A stretch of 64,000 nucleotides of DNA, taken from contig NC_088310.1 in assembly GCF_910592395.1 (NCBI RefSeq), positions 20,777,501-20,841,500 of the forward strand. Direction: 5' to 3'. The DNA comes from Lineus longissimus. Lineage: Eukaryota > Nemertea > Pilidiophora > Heteronemertea > Lineidae. The notes beneath the pieces were generated by a model. The model had not been told where the DNA came from, made no database searches, and was given only the letters and a program-made list of their open reading frames with translations. Shown here piece after piece: positions 25,001 to 36,493 of the stretch. The translations under genes were made by a program, and so were the position numbers. Numbering within the stretch: position 1 is the stretch's first letter; each line of letters opens with the position of its first letter.

Positions 25001-28000
25001 GGAATCAGAAAAGGGACTCCCCTTTATACAAGATGGAAATCCACAGATCAAACACTGGCATCTACATGAGCTTGTGACACATTTGGCTCTGTTATATAGA
25101 TAGCAATGGAATCAAGGATCCGTTGTTGCTGGTGAAATACATCCCACCTGGAGGCATTTGACATCATTCAAAACTTGTTGGTCATTACCATCTTCCCAAC
25201 TGCTTCACCAGACCAATCCAGCGAAAGGTGTATGAATTTGTATTGGATGAGTTGGCAGTGTAGAAATAGTTTCGTTCAAACTATTACTGTTAATTTGATT
25301 GTAGTTGATTTATCACCAGAGTCTCTCACTATTTCAAATGACATTCCATGAACCAAGATTAAGTTGGCGCTTTGCAGCGCTCTTCCACAGGTAGTGAGTC
25401 ATCATCGTACAGACGCTAATTTATCAACTCGAGGGTCCATCTTTCATGCAAAACTAAATGGTTATATGAATATACCATAAAGATTTGATATCAGAATGGC
25501 TGTTTAGGATCTGTTTAAATGTATCCTCCACATTTATGAATGTGTCCTGAGATAGTGCAGGGTTCCCAGTCTTCATAAACAGGTCTCCTTGCTGTCCTTT
25601 CTGCAATGGAACACGGCACCAAATCGAATCATGTTAAGCTGAGACTTCCGTTGAAGCCAGACAAGTTTCTATGAATAAACCTGCTGCATACATTTCGGTT
25701 AATCTGGTTTGCAGACTTGTCCCTTGTTGACAGTGCTGCATCTTGAGTTTGGCGTCCCTTGTCTGGGCAGTGAATCTAGTATATCTTGCTCTGGAGTCAT
25801 TGCCCCCTATTGATTAGGCTGGAAGGATGGTCAATACAGTTTTAGATTGTGTCGTTTGAGTGGCTGCATATTAAGTTTTGGTGTGACCTGACTTGCCATC
25901 AGCTGGTCAGAACATTTGCAAGCCTCCCTAACCCTTCATAGACAAGGCACTGATATTATCCATGCGTCATGACTATCTCCATCGTGACAACTAATCCTGT
26001 TTCAATTTTGTTATGGTTTCAAGAGCACCCTCACTGACTCTCAATGAATGGCCATTTTGTCATCAATTTGCCTATTCCACACACTTGGTAGCAAAAACTC
26101 TGGGCGTACTGTAAAAACTTGATGAGTCAGCAAGAAAAGGTGGCGTCCCAATGAATATAACCAAGAATGGGACATTGGGAAAACTGTTTTATGTTGCCGC
26201 ATGCACTATCTCGCAATATGTCAACCTCTGCCAACAATATCCTAACAGTAACATGCACCGTTTTTAGCTCCTGCATCATTCTTATCACCTCAAATGTCAT
26301 GATAAACACATGGGTTGCAAGCTGTGGTGATGAATGAATGCACTTTTTAATTAAAAAAAACCCAACTTGGTTCAGCTGTGTCTTGTTCTTTGTTGACTGA
26401 TGGGCTGCCTGGTTCAATGATCACAAAGTATATCGTGATGAGTTGTGGCGTGACTAATTTTTAGGCTGAACCGATCAAAGTCAAATAGTCTTGATCATGT
26501 CATATCAATTCTTCTGCAGTTTGTTTCAATTTCTGCCCATGGACCTCACCCAAGTAAGTGTCATGGGCTAGTCAAACAGATACCCCCTCCCATGGATATG
26601 AGGATATTTAGTACTGCTTGCACCGGCTGAGACCCATACTGGTGGGCGCGAGAGGTGGAGGTAGAGGGGCATTGGATGAAAATTGATCGCTAGACTCTCG
26701 ATTCAAACTTGGGGACTTTTGCACTTAAGAAGTGACTTTCAAATAAATTGAACTTTCAACTTATGAATAAACTTGCTTGGCCTGAGGTGACATCAAGGCG
26801 GCAGCTGTCGTGGGACACTGACAGTTTTGCATAAAGTGTCCTGATCGAGGACACTCATCATTTTAAATGGAGTATGATATGATTACAAGTTGATATGATC
26901 GGTAATGGAGCCGTCATTAGCCTCATCCTGGGAGCAAGATGTCTATTGTTTTATAAGATCAAACACTGATAACAGGTACTTTGTCATTTAGAATGAAATT
27001 AAGAGTCGTTTCGGAGTGAATTATTTGAATAATGGAGTCCTTTTGTTTTATGCATCAGAACACATGGCTGCGGAATCCAATGAAACAGATGTGATACATT
27101 TTGTAGTATTTTGGAATGGATGATTAAAAAGAATGTTGAAAATGCACTTGAAGTATGGAGGTGACAATTTGAGTGTCTCCTTTACTTTTGAAAGGAGTGG
27201 AACTCGGCTGATCGTTATATGAATGACACTTCAGTTGAGATAAGACAGCGAGTTTCCTACATTTACAACTCAAGGCTCCAAGATGGGTTTGGGGAAAAGT
27301 GTCAGGATTAGGAAGACTAAAACCCCGTCAAACCAACCACAGTGCTGCCACCATTGATTAATTTGTTACTTTTCAGGGCATGAATAAGACCAACTCTTGT
27401 TACTGGTTAACTTGCATATTTGATATTTTTGTGCTGAAGTCCTAAATTTTGATTTCTTTCTATCATTCCAGGAACAAGAAGATCCGAGTTCAGCCAGTTG
27501 GCCTGACTACTACATTGAAAGGGTCAAGGCAATGTCAAATGTAAGTATGGTATGAGACAAGTTTAAAATACAATCCTTACTTCAAGAACCCATCGCCATC
27601 TGTGATGCCCTGTGACCCGTACTTCTGTAGTTCGACCCAAGGCTTCCTGCTCCAGCTCCTTTCGGCATCTAGTACCCTTATTGAACATGACAGGGAGCAT
27701 CCTATAAGAGACCCTTCAGAAGTGGATCAATGCAGGGAATGTGTCATCAATGTAAAACAATATCGGAAGACACAATACCCACTGCTCTATACCGAATATC
27801 CAATGCTACAGACGGAAATCATTGGACAATGTTGGGTAATGTGACAGACACGTAACATCGCTGCAGATAACTGCTAGTGTCAACAAAAGATGAAATAAAG
27901 AATAGCTTTCCTAATTATACAATGTGATGGGAGTTTTGTTCGATTGAATATGACTGTCCATGATGATTAACACAGCTGCATATGATTTTGAGAACAATGA

Positions 28001-31000
28001 GACTTCATGGACTGAGGACCAGGATAGTCTGTCTTTGGAAGAAAGTGTGGTTTAGATGTTGGAAATTATTCGACATCGAATCATTTTGAAAGCTTGTGGG
28101 GCTGTGGAGGTGCATGGGACCGAAATGAACCAGGCAAGATTCATGATGGCAAAATCATTTTCTGACTCTGTGTCTCTGTCAGCTCATCCTCCGGTTCTGG
28201 TCCCGTAAGTCTCGAATTCATTGTTGTTTGAGGCAAGCGTGGCCTCACAACATAGACATGCTGACCTAGAAGTGGCGATAAATTCTTAAAACAGTACAAG
28301 ATATACAGCCAGTGACCGCCAGTCTGAAGGCCTGTCACATCAGATCCCGAGGAACCAATTGGCCAAACCAAAATCATCAAATAGATTTGTGCCACGTAAT
28401 CAATATGCCCAGGGTTCACCCTTGAGAGATCGGCAATGATATTGGCTGAATTCAGTAAACAACCTCCACGCTACAGTCATTTTCATGCACGGCAAACTCA
28501 GCGTTGGAAAATTGTAAGCAATTGAGCGTAAGAGCGTCTCGATAGACAACCACTGCCTCATCAGAAGATGTCATAGCTTAACGCGAGGATAAATCCATCT
28601 ACAAAGTGTCTATAGCTGAACTCAGGGGAAGACTCCCAGTACAAAGAGCGTGTGCATCGAAGATTGATGTTGCTGCTCAGCAGTTGGTGGTGTTGGACCT
28701 TCTTCTGCATTTGGCATTTTTGAGATGCACACTTGATTGTCAATCCATTTTAGGTAATGAAGTACCCGCATAACGTTTCATTTGCATTGGTGCATCTCAT
28801 TCCGTGTAAATTTGATTGGCTGAAGACATTTGATAGGTTTGCCAGCATTGGCGGCTGATAAAATGTCTGGCATTGTCAGCATAGCACCATCTCTTCACAC
28901 GGCTTGCCGATCGAAGCCTTGCCGTGATCCAAATACAGATTTCAGCCCTCGATCGATAATGTCTGGGGTTTTTCCTTCCAAGCTTGTGGTTGATGACAAT
29001 TACTCAGGAACCGAGAAGCACCAAACAAGCTCAGTGATGCAGATATCCATGGTAATTGCAAAGTGCCTCCACAACCTCGCATTCTATTCAACGTGAACAT
29101 TTTGCCCACGAGACAAATATGCTTGCAATAGCTGCACCGCATAATCTCCTAAAGGTTGACACGTGTTTGCCCTATACATCATTTCATGATCTCTCCATAT
29201 CTCGTAAACAGATTTCAGCCCTCAATCGATAATGTCTAGGGTTTATCCTTGGGAGCCTGTCTCTGATGACAATTACTCAGGAATCAAAGCATGCTGAATA
29301 TAGATTTACATCAATGATGAAGATGGATGGATTCAATATTGAGGCAGCAGGTGAAAGTTTTCACTGATAAGTTTTGAGGCAGAAGGGGTGGGGCAGGATT
29401 TATTATCTTTGATACAGTATGAAAAGTAGGGTGGCAAATATGGCTGACTATGCTCAAGCATTTTTGATTGCTCTTTGATGAAGCCATAGATTAACATTCT
29501 GAGAATTGGACCTTCATACTGTCCCTCTCCTATTAAGAAACGGGACCTTTTGGAGATGGACAGAAGAGCTAATGGTTCTGTTAAGAAAATGTGGTATGTC
29601 TTGGAAAACAAAGCACTGTTTTTCTGTTACACTCCGTGCTTCTTTGTAAAAACACTGTCTGCTTTCCATCTGCAAGAAGCTGCACTTCCTACAGCCTCTT
29701 TCAACTCGCTTGTAAAATTACTTGAGGCAAATGAAATGGAAAGAAACTAACATGTTTTTTCTGTATCTTGAATATTTTGAGATGCTCATCTTTCTGTAAT
29801 TCAATTGCAGTCCGGAGGTTATCTCACTTGGTGAAACTGCAGAATACTCACCTTTCAATCGTTTGCAGTACTGGCTAGGTTTCAATTTAGATTTCAGGTG
29901 TAGCATCACAAAATGAACAGTTTTTTCTCTCACTTTTTTCGCTTTTTTTTCCTTCTGATATTTTGATATACTGTATCTTTGCAGATATTCTTTTCATATG
30001 ATGAAGAAGAGATTAGAAACAGATTTAAGTTTATGGAAGGATTGAAGACTGCCCTCCGCACACAACCAATGAGGTCAGTATGAAATGCACCACTTTTGAG
30101 CTCAGCGAGCCTAGCAGTAGAGTGGCTGAACTCAGCTGGGATAAGGGGCATCCCACAGTTGAAAACGGTGCCTTTCCCGGAAAGCTGTGATGTGTGCCCA
30201 CTAAACCTCTAGGTGCACTGATGTGGAAAGCATCTTCATGAAAGGTTGGAGGCACATACGGGTAACCTGCCTATGACATGTATGAGACTATCAAATCGGC
30301 CTCTCAATAGACGACTCCAAAATAAGGTACTGTTTGGTACGTCACACTTACGTCACTTACCAACGTGGGGTACTTTATCGCTGGCGCAACATACAGTAGT
30401 GAGGTGTGATTGGATGCTGGAATGACAACACGCCACAGCCTCCCCAAATCTCCAAGACCAACTGTTTTATTACGACGACACGATGTATTGACATACTTTG
30501 CTTGATGTTTCAGGTTTGTTACACGGTTTATGGACTTGGAGGGTGTACAGTGCATCTTGGACTTCCTGAAAAATATGGACAATGATACGAGTGCGGGTCC
30601 CATCCATACTGAAGCCATAGGATGTATCAAGGCATTGATGAACAACTCGGTAGGCAAACCTGTTTGACTTGTCACATTGTGAATGGGTGAGGAGCCAAGA
30701 TTTAGATTCAAAATGGAAATAATAAAGATTAAGACTGAAATAAATACTTCCTTGTGATAAACTTATAGAAATATCTTCTGATTTTACCAAAGTTCTTCCT
30801 CTGCTTTTCAGCATGGTCGAGCCCACGTTCTTGCCCACCCTACCGGCATAAACATCATAGCGCAGAGCCTCGCCTCAGAGAATGTCCGAACACGGATAGC
30901 CGTACTGGAAATCCTTGGTGCCTCATGTCTCGTGCCTGGCGGCCATCGAAAAGTTCTCGAAGCGATGGTCCATTATCAGAAATACGCAGCAGAGCGCACA

Positions 31001-34000
31001 AGATTCCAAGGCCTAATCTACGACCTAGATCGAACACTGCCAGATTACCAGGATGAAATCAGTCTTAAAACAACAATCATGTCTTTCATTAACGCTGCAC
31101 TGAAATACGGGCCAGGACAGGATCACCTTGAGTTTCGAATGCACCTGCGTTATGAGTTCTTAATGCTCGGCATCATGCCGATACTTGATAAACTGCGAGA
31201 GCACAACAATGACACTTTAGGCAGGTCAGTTGGTTTGGTTTGAATCATATTCAAAGAATAATCATTTGTAAAAGAAAAACAGAAGTTGTTGAATACTCAG
31301 TCAACAGGGTTCCGAAAGGTAGAAAGCAGTGGTTGTTGCTAACTTAAACCTTGTGTGGACTGGAGTTCTTCCAGATAAGCAGTGGCTGAAAAACTTGCCA
31401 ATTCTTAGGAGTGATCATCGAAAATATTTTTGTCTTGTCAGATTTTAGATAGAGAGGACAAAACAATTTCAATTTGCAATAATTTCTTTTCCAGACATAT
31501 AGATTTCTTTGAAATGGTGAGAAATGAAGATGAAAAAGAACTAGCCAAAAGATTTGACATGGTAAGCTGTGGATGAAGCATTGATATGTACATGTGAGCA
31601 GGCCTGTGAAATCGGCTCTGTGCAGCATCTTAAAATGTCTTTTAAAATCCTATTGCATGGACCTGCCTTATATCTCAAAAACAGGAATCAGAATCAGAAA
31701 CCCACTGCATCTGAACACAGTCAGTTTCACCAATGGGTGTACAGAACTTTCTTTGACAGGCCTGCCTCAGGAATGATACGAAGAATAACTTTTTGTCTTC
31801 TTTGGAAATAGCAAACAAACTTATCCTTTTGTCAGTGTTTTACAGTGGTAATCCTTTCTCTCTTGCAGAATCACATTGATTCAAAGAGTGCCACTTCCAT
31901 GCTAGATCTGCTCAAGAAGAGGCTAGGACACACGTTAGCATATCCCCACATGCTGTCGATTTTGTTTCACTTATTACAACTACCATGTGAGTATAGAAGA
32001 TTGTTTTTCCACCCTCTACATCCGTCCATACTCTCCAGCAACTGATGTTGAGTAACAGTTTGGAATGCAGTGCAGGTAAATGTATGGCACAGTGCACAGC
32101 ATTGTGTCGCAAAAGACATGGTTTAATGCCGTATGGACATGATAATGATTGAAATGTCTTATTGTGAAGGGGTAATGGACACAAAGATAAAACTTATTTA
32201 GTTAATCTTTCTCCCTAATTTCAGCGAATGGGGTAACTCCTCAATATTGGCAGCTAATTGATCGGATAGTACAGCAGATCTCGTTACAACAGAAAGATGG
32301 GTCAAATCCTGATCAAGCACCCTTAGAAATCAACTGTAATAAAATTGTTAAACAGTAAGTTCAAGGAATTTTGTAATTGGAAGACGTGCATCAAAATTGG
32401 CAAGGTTCTTTATGATGGCACCCAAGTTACTGTAGTGGAATCTGCAATATGTGACTGTTGCCACATTGGCATCATGATAAGCTCAACAACTTTTGAATTC
32501 CAGCCAATCGAAAAATATCGTTGTCTTATTTGGTTGTTTGTTATTTCAGACTCGCCAGTGAGAATGAAATCAAGGCAGTTCAACAGAAGATGCGTGAAAT
32601 CCAGAAAGAAAACGATGAAATCGCAGCCAAACTTGCCAAAAAGGAGAACGAATGTGAGATCAAAAATGAGGAGAAGGAAGAACTCATGGAAATGGTCAAT
32701 AAACTCAAGTCAAAATATGAGCAAGAGTTGTGCAATCATTCCGAGACAAAGCGACAGTTGGCCGAGATGTCACAGCGGCTTAATGAGCTTACGAACAGGG
32801 TAGGTCTCTTTGCTGATTATTGGCGTCCTTGATGGTATGATGACCTGCTTTGTGTGAGGGACTTTCTGGTAAAGAAGATATCAAATAAGACCCAATGCTA
32901 CTGAGTACCCTATTCTATTTCACGACCGACTAGGTACCCTTTTCTGCCTGGACTACCACTCATGAATGGTAGGAGTTTTGTCTTGAACACAAGTATAACA
33001 CCAAGGGAGGTGATTTCGTTGTCTTCATTTATCAGTTTGGCAACATGACGCATGCCTTAGTAATATTAAAGTCATAATAATTTCTGTTTATAGTTGGAAG
33101 CTGAACAAGTTGAACGGCAAAAGTTTGAACATCTCGTTAAAACGGGCAGTCTACCAGATGATGCTAAAGTGGATATCAAGGCCGCAGCATCAGCCTTTAG
33201 GTCAAAGTCTGCTGCTGTCAAACCAACCCCAGCTGCCATTTCTGCCCCCAGACCACCACCACCACCGCCTGCGCCAAATGCGCCAAATGCACCACCTCCA
33301 CCTGGTGCACCACCACCGCCAGGAAGTCGGGGCATGATGCCTGGTGTTGCCAAGAAAAGGAAAGACATCCCTAACTCGGCCGTACCCCTCAAGTCCTTCA
33401 ACTGGACTAAACTACCTGATGTGAGTATCTCTGATAGTTTTGCTACGGCGTATCCGGCTCTCAGGAAGAGCGATTTCCGTAATGCTGTCTCTTGTGTATG
33501 TTTTTCTAGGTCACCTGGTCTGTAGTGCATTACAGGTGTGGTAAAGTTAGTTGAAATAGAATGGACTGTGGACAATATGCCCCTTTCATACTGTGCTTGT
33601 CAGAACCCTAGTTCAGATTTCAAAGCGGTTTGGGGTTCTTTCACTAGTTCTTCTCATCAAATTAACATTCATCATGCATTGTTTGACTATATACTTCCAG
33701 ATCAAAGTTACTGGTACTATATGGACAGACCTCAACGACGCACGCATGTACAAAATCCTTGACCTTGATGATTTCGAGAAGAATTTTTCGGCATACCAGC
33801 GCCACAGTTCAGAAGATGACGTGGACGCCAAGTGCAAACCCAAGAGCAAGGAATTGTCGGTCATCGACGGCAGACGTGCACAGAACTGTACGATCTTGCT
33901 CTCCAAGTTGAAGATGTCGAATGATGAGATCGCAAAGGCTGTCATGTCCATGGATAGTCAGGAGGAGCTACCCAAGGATATGTGTGAACAGGTGAGTGTG

Positions 34001-36493
34001 ATCGTGGGCAAGACGCTTGGTTAGTAGTATGGGACGAGATGATTGCCTATATAAGCCAGGACATGTCTGTCATACACTGTAATAATTACACGTATGTGTG
34101 AGAATTTGAATCTGAAGATTTGTGGGATTTGTTTCTTTGCAGCTCCTGAAGTTCGTGCCTACACCAGAAGAGCGATCAATGTTAGTTGAACACGAACATG
34201 AGATTGACGAGATGGCTAAGGCAGATCGGTTCCTATTTGAAATGAGCAGAATTGAACACTATGAACAGAGATTAAAGGCATTGTACTACAAGAAGAAGTT
34301 CTCTGAGAGGATGAGCGAATGCAAACCAAAGGTGGATGGTAAGTCTATTGGTTGATCCTGTTTTGTGCATCTGCTAATTGGGTTTTTTGGCATTGAATCT
34401 CTGTGTATGCCTAGGAAGTTCAAGGGCATAAACAATTTGAGGTGTCCTATTGAACCCACAATGTTTATATCATTAGTTAGACACCCACTAATAAGACCAT
34501 GCAGCCTTTCAGTTTAAGGGTTCCAAAAAGTGCAGTCCGCAAAATAAGAAGTCTGAAATCACAATTTCAAAGTAAAGTTACATTTCTGAGTCTGTTTGAT
34601 ACATTGTGCATGATAGCTGTTGTTGACTTCTCTAATGTTTGTCTTGCAGCTGTTCTGAAGGGTTCAACAGAAGTTGTAAGGAGCCGGAAGTTGAAGAAAC
34701 TTCTTGAGATCGTATTGGCGTATGGTAACTACATGAATCGTGGCCAGCGGGGTAACGCCAGTGGTTTCCGGTTGAACAGTTTGAACAAAATCGTCGACAC
34801 CAAATCATGTCAAGATAGAAAGATAACATTCCTTCACTATCTGTGTGAAGTGTTAAAGAAAAAGGTAAGAATCGTTTACCATTTCTGTAACTTACCACTT
34901 GGTTTTTAGTTGAATTATGGGACCTAATAGAAGAACAAAGGAGTTGTATCTGAATAAGCTGTTCAAAGTCTGTGAGATCTTGGATAAAAGATTGGGGTGT
35001 ATTTCCTACTGTCAATATTGTAAAATAATTCAGTCTGTTACGGCCTCTGTAACATATTTGCCACTTTCAATTACAGTTTCCTGATGTAACCAAAATAGAA
35101 GATGACATTCCAAGCATCAGAGAGGCGGCCAAAGTTAGTCTGGCAGATCTGGATGTTGAAATAACTGTGTTAAGAAATGGACTCAAAGAAATTGAAGCTG
35201 TAAGTCATACCAATAGACTGATTTTCACTGTCCATCTCTATTTCTTGTTCATCTGCATAAATGATCTCTGTGACTTATTCATCACTATTTCTTACTCATT
35301 TCTATTTCAGGAGCTTGCATTCCATAGTACCAAACCGTTTGATAGGCGGGACAAGTTTGTGTCGGTGATGAAGAACTTCAATACTGTAGCCTCAATCAAC
35401 TTATCTGAGCTGGAAGAGGTCACAGCAGAAATGAAATCAAGGGTAAGAGAATTTTAAAAAAAACCTAACTGTGCATGTTAGTCACCCAATTTGACCCCCT
35501 AGCTTCTGCCAATTGTACCCCCTTTTAAAATTATCCATAGGCTATTTACTTGACTGGCAACATTTCTCAAATACAAGATAGAAGTATCTTTTTCCACTCT
35601 CATATTCCTCTTTAAGCAAATTGCACTCAGTTGAAACTGCATGTCTTCACCCAACTCTCCCTTCTATTTTACAGTTTGAGAAAGCTCTGAAACTTTTCGG
35701 TGAGGAGTCGGGCAAGATGCAACCTGATGAGTTCTTTGGGACATTTGAGCAGTTCCTCACATCGTATGACGATGCGAAGAGGGAGAATGAACGGTTCAGG
35801 AGAGCCAGGGAGGAGGAAGAGAAGAGGTTGAAGATTGAGCAACAGATGAAGTCGGAGCGTGCTAGGAGGACGCTCGAAAAGCAGCGGTCGTTAGGTGGCA
35901 ATGGCAAGGGGTCGAGCAATGGCTACCAGAACGGTCACGATGCTGGTAGGTACCGATGAAAATACTGTTGCCATGGTATATTCAGTTGATTTGTTAAAAC
36001 TTTAGTACTAAACTACCAAGCCCTGAGGTTTAGAGACAAGGATCATCTGAGACGGGACTGTCCGGAGGAAGGAGTTAAAATCATGTGTTGAGTTTAAAAG
36101 AGTTTCGTTCAAAACAAAGCGCTTTGGCAGAGTGCGAGAGCGGCCGACTTCTCATCAGGAAGTTGTGGATTTTAAGCTTGGCCACTTGGCATTTTCAACT
36201 GGCCTGAAATTATTGAATTAATAAATGCCTTGGTTTGTTCAGTAAGCTTTCTGGATTAGGATGGGGAATGAATGTAAATTGCTTTGAGACAGTGTCTTAC
36301 TTTGTTATTTCATTGTATTTCAGGTGAATTTGACTCGTTAGTTACGGCACTCCGTTCGGGTGATGTTTTCGGCGAGGATATGGCTAAAATGAAGCGCAAT
36401 CGGCGGAGAGGTAGTGCACAGACGACCATGGAACGAGAAAGAGTTGGCAACATCAAGGCTCTGCGGAAACATTCAGAACAGTTAGGCTGTTAG
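9896..36493 (+). CDS. DAAM: DAAM-family formin, complete, 18 coding exons
   Basis: Joined coding exons give 1,081 residues, close to vertebrate DAAM1. Known role of the family: an autoinhibited Rho/Dishevelled-regulated formin that nucleates and elongates unbranched actin filaments, in Wnt/planar-polarity signalling and sarcomere or neurite assembly, in the cytoplasm. Domains seen: an N-terminal motif [20 protein letters not shown]; GTPase-binding/FH3 armadillo region about residues 45-420; coiled coil about 424-525; a short FH1 at 558-585 (three proline tracts); FH2 from about 607 to 1000, with lasso tryptophans W611 and W624, the actin-contact isoleucine in [12 protein letters not shown] (I681) and the signature [15 protein letters not shown] (804-818); and a DAD at 1026-1055 ([15 protein letters not shown] followed by KRNRRR). 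Every junction is GT-AG and phase-consistent. The ATG at 9896 lies 18 nt after an acceptor, and the peptide after it aligns with the DAAM N terminus. Confidence 0.96.
10930..10947. repeat. G18 homopolymer in intron 1
   Basis: Eighteen G as printed, within DAAM intron 1 (10055-11973). Confidence 0.9.
11974..12063 (+). CDS. DAAM: DAAM coding exon 2 (54-83)
   Basis: Acceptor TTTTCAG, donor GTATGA; 30 codons, phase 0 on both sides. Encodes [20 protein letters not shown] and WQIYCSKKK, the most conserved part of the DAAM GTPase-binding domain. Confidence 0.96.
12064..27471 (+). other. Intron 2 of DAAM (15.4 kb)
   Basis: More than half of the gene. I found no exon, RNA gene or intact mobile-element gene in it. 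Several open frames (13039-13293, 20238-20540, 24490-24786) lack protein character. A C18 run lies at 19902-19919. Long introns at this point could hold enhancers, but nothing in the sequence alone shows one. Confidence 0.8.
19902..19919. repeat. C18 homopolymer in intron 2
   Basis: Eighteen C as printed. Confidence 0.9.
27472..27540 (+). CDS. DAAM: DAAM coding exon 3 (84-106)
   Basis: Acceptor TTCCAG, donor GTAAGT; 23 codons, phase 0. Encodes [20 protein letters not shown], equivalent to the ATSWPEFYIDQL part of vertebrate DAAM1. Confidence 0.95.
28936..29282 (+). repeat. Local ~75-bp duplication in intron 3
   Basis: 28936-29010 and 29209-29282 share CAGATTTCAGCCCTC, CGATAATGTCT and TGATGACAATTACTCAGGAA in the same order. 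Non-coding. Confidence 0.7.
29985..30073 (+). CDS. DAAM: DAAM coding exon 4 (107-135)
   Basis: Acceptor TTTGCAG, donor GTCAGT; 89 nt, leaves phase 2. Encodes [20 protein letters not shown] and KTALRTQPM, ending in a split Arg codon. Continues the GTPase-binding/FH3 region. Confidence 0.94.
30514..30649 (+). CDS. DAAM: DAAM coding exon 5 (136-181)
   Basis: Acceptor TGTTTCAG, donor GTAGGC; 136 nt. Encodes [19 protein letters not shown] and [10 protein letters not shown], the first armadillo-type helices of the FH3/diaphanous inhibitory domain. Confidence 0.96.
30812..31224 (+). CDS. DAAM: DAAM coding exon 6 (182-318)
   Basis: The largest exon (413 nt), acceptor CTTTTCAG, donor GTCAGT, leaves phase 2. 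Encodes [55 protein letters not shown] and [19 protein letters not shown], the core of the FH3 armadillo repeats. Confidence 0.97.
31495..31561 (+). CDS. DAAM: DAAM coding exon 7 (319-341)
   Basis: Acceptor TTTTCCAG, donor GTAAGC; 67 nt. Encodes [20 protein letters not shown]. Confidence 0.95.
31869..31986 (+). CDS. DAAM: DAAM coding exon 8 (342-380)
   Basis: Acceptor CTTGCAG, donor GTGAGT; 118 nt, leaves phase 1. Encodes [20 protein letters not shown] and ending LLQLP, end of the armadillo region. Confidence 0.95.
32225..32354 (+). CDS. DAAM: DAAM coding exon 9 (381-423)
   Basis: Acceptor ATTTCAG, donor GTAAGT; 130 nt, leaves phase 2. Encodes [20 protein letters not shown] and ending INCNKIVK, corresponding to the YWLLLDRIIQQI segment of DAAM1. 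Confidence 0.95.
32550..32799 (+). CDS. DAAM: DAAM coding exon 10 (424-507), coiled coil
   Basis: Acceptor ATTTCAG, donor GTAGGT; 250 nt. The peptide is almost entirely charged heptads ([36 protein letters not shown]), the coiled coil that precedes FH1 in DAAM proteins. Confidence 0.95.
33094..33420 (+). CDS. DAAM: DAAM coding exon 11 (508-616), FH1 and FH2 start
   Basis: Acceptor GTTTATAG, donor GTGAGT; 109 codons, phase 0. Contains the end of the coiled coil, an Ala/Pro linker, the FH1 at 558-585 (tracts of 6, 4 and 4 Pro) and [11 protein letters not shown], the start of FH2 with lasso W611. FH1 binds profilin-actin and SH3/WW partners. It is much shorter than the vertebrate DAAM1 FH1. Confidence 0.96.
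33701..33991 (+). CDS. DAAM: DAAM coding exon 12 (617-713), FH2
   Basis: Acceptor CTTCCAG, donor GTGAGT; 97 codons. Encodes [38 protein letters not shown] and [11 protein letters not shown]. Contains lasso W624 and the conserved actin-binding isoleucine I681 of the FH2 knob. Confidence 0.97.
34143..34338 (+). CDS. DAAM: DAAM coding exon 13 (714-778), FH2
   Basis: Acceptor CTTTGCAG, donor GTAAGT; 196 nt, leaves phase 1. Encodes [20 protein letters not shown] and [18 protein letters not shown], a highly conserved FH2 helical segment. Confidence 0.96.
34650..34864 (+). CDS. DAAM: DAAM coding exon 14 (779-850), FH2 signature
   Basis: Acceptor CTTGCAG, donor GTAAGA; 215 nt. Carries the FH2 signature [15 protein letters not shown] then [12 protein letters not shown]. 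Arg (R819) sits where most formins have Lys in GFK, a conservative change. Confidence 0.97.
35077..35199 (+). CDS. DAAM: DAAM coding exon 15 (851-891), FH2
   Basis: Acceptor TTACAG, donor GTAAGT; 41 codons, phase 0. Encodes [20 protein letters not shown] and ending [10 protein letters not shown]. Confidence 0.95.
35311..35442 (+). CDS. DAAM: DAAM coding exon 16 (892-935), FH2
   Basis: Acceptor ATTTCAG, donor GTAAGA; 44 codons. Encodes [20 protein letters not shown], matching the DKFVSVVSQF segment of DAAM1. Confidence 0.95.
35675..35945 (+). CDS. DAAM: DAAM coding exon 17 (936-1025), FH2 end and basic helix
   Basis: Acceptor TTTTACAG, donor GTAGGT; 271 nt, leaves phase 1. Encodes [20 protein letters not shown] then a long charged helix ([20 protein letters not shown]) and a Gly/Ser/Asn-rich linker before the DAD. 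Confidence 0.95.
36324..36493 (+). CDS. DAAM: DAAM coding exon 18 (1026-1081), DAD and stop
   Basis: Acceptor TATTTCAG; 170 nt ending in TAG at 36491-36493. Encodes the diaphanous autoregulatory domain, [16 protein letters not shown] plus KMKRNRRR, which in the family binds the N-terminal FH3 and holds the formin inactive. The last 25 or so residues are lineage-specific. Confidence 0.96.

Noticed and set aside
33421-33700. Frame continuing past DAAM exon 11 (to 33525)
   Set aside because: A strong GTGAGT donor and a matching downstream FH2 exon show that this is intron read-through.
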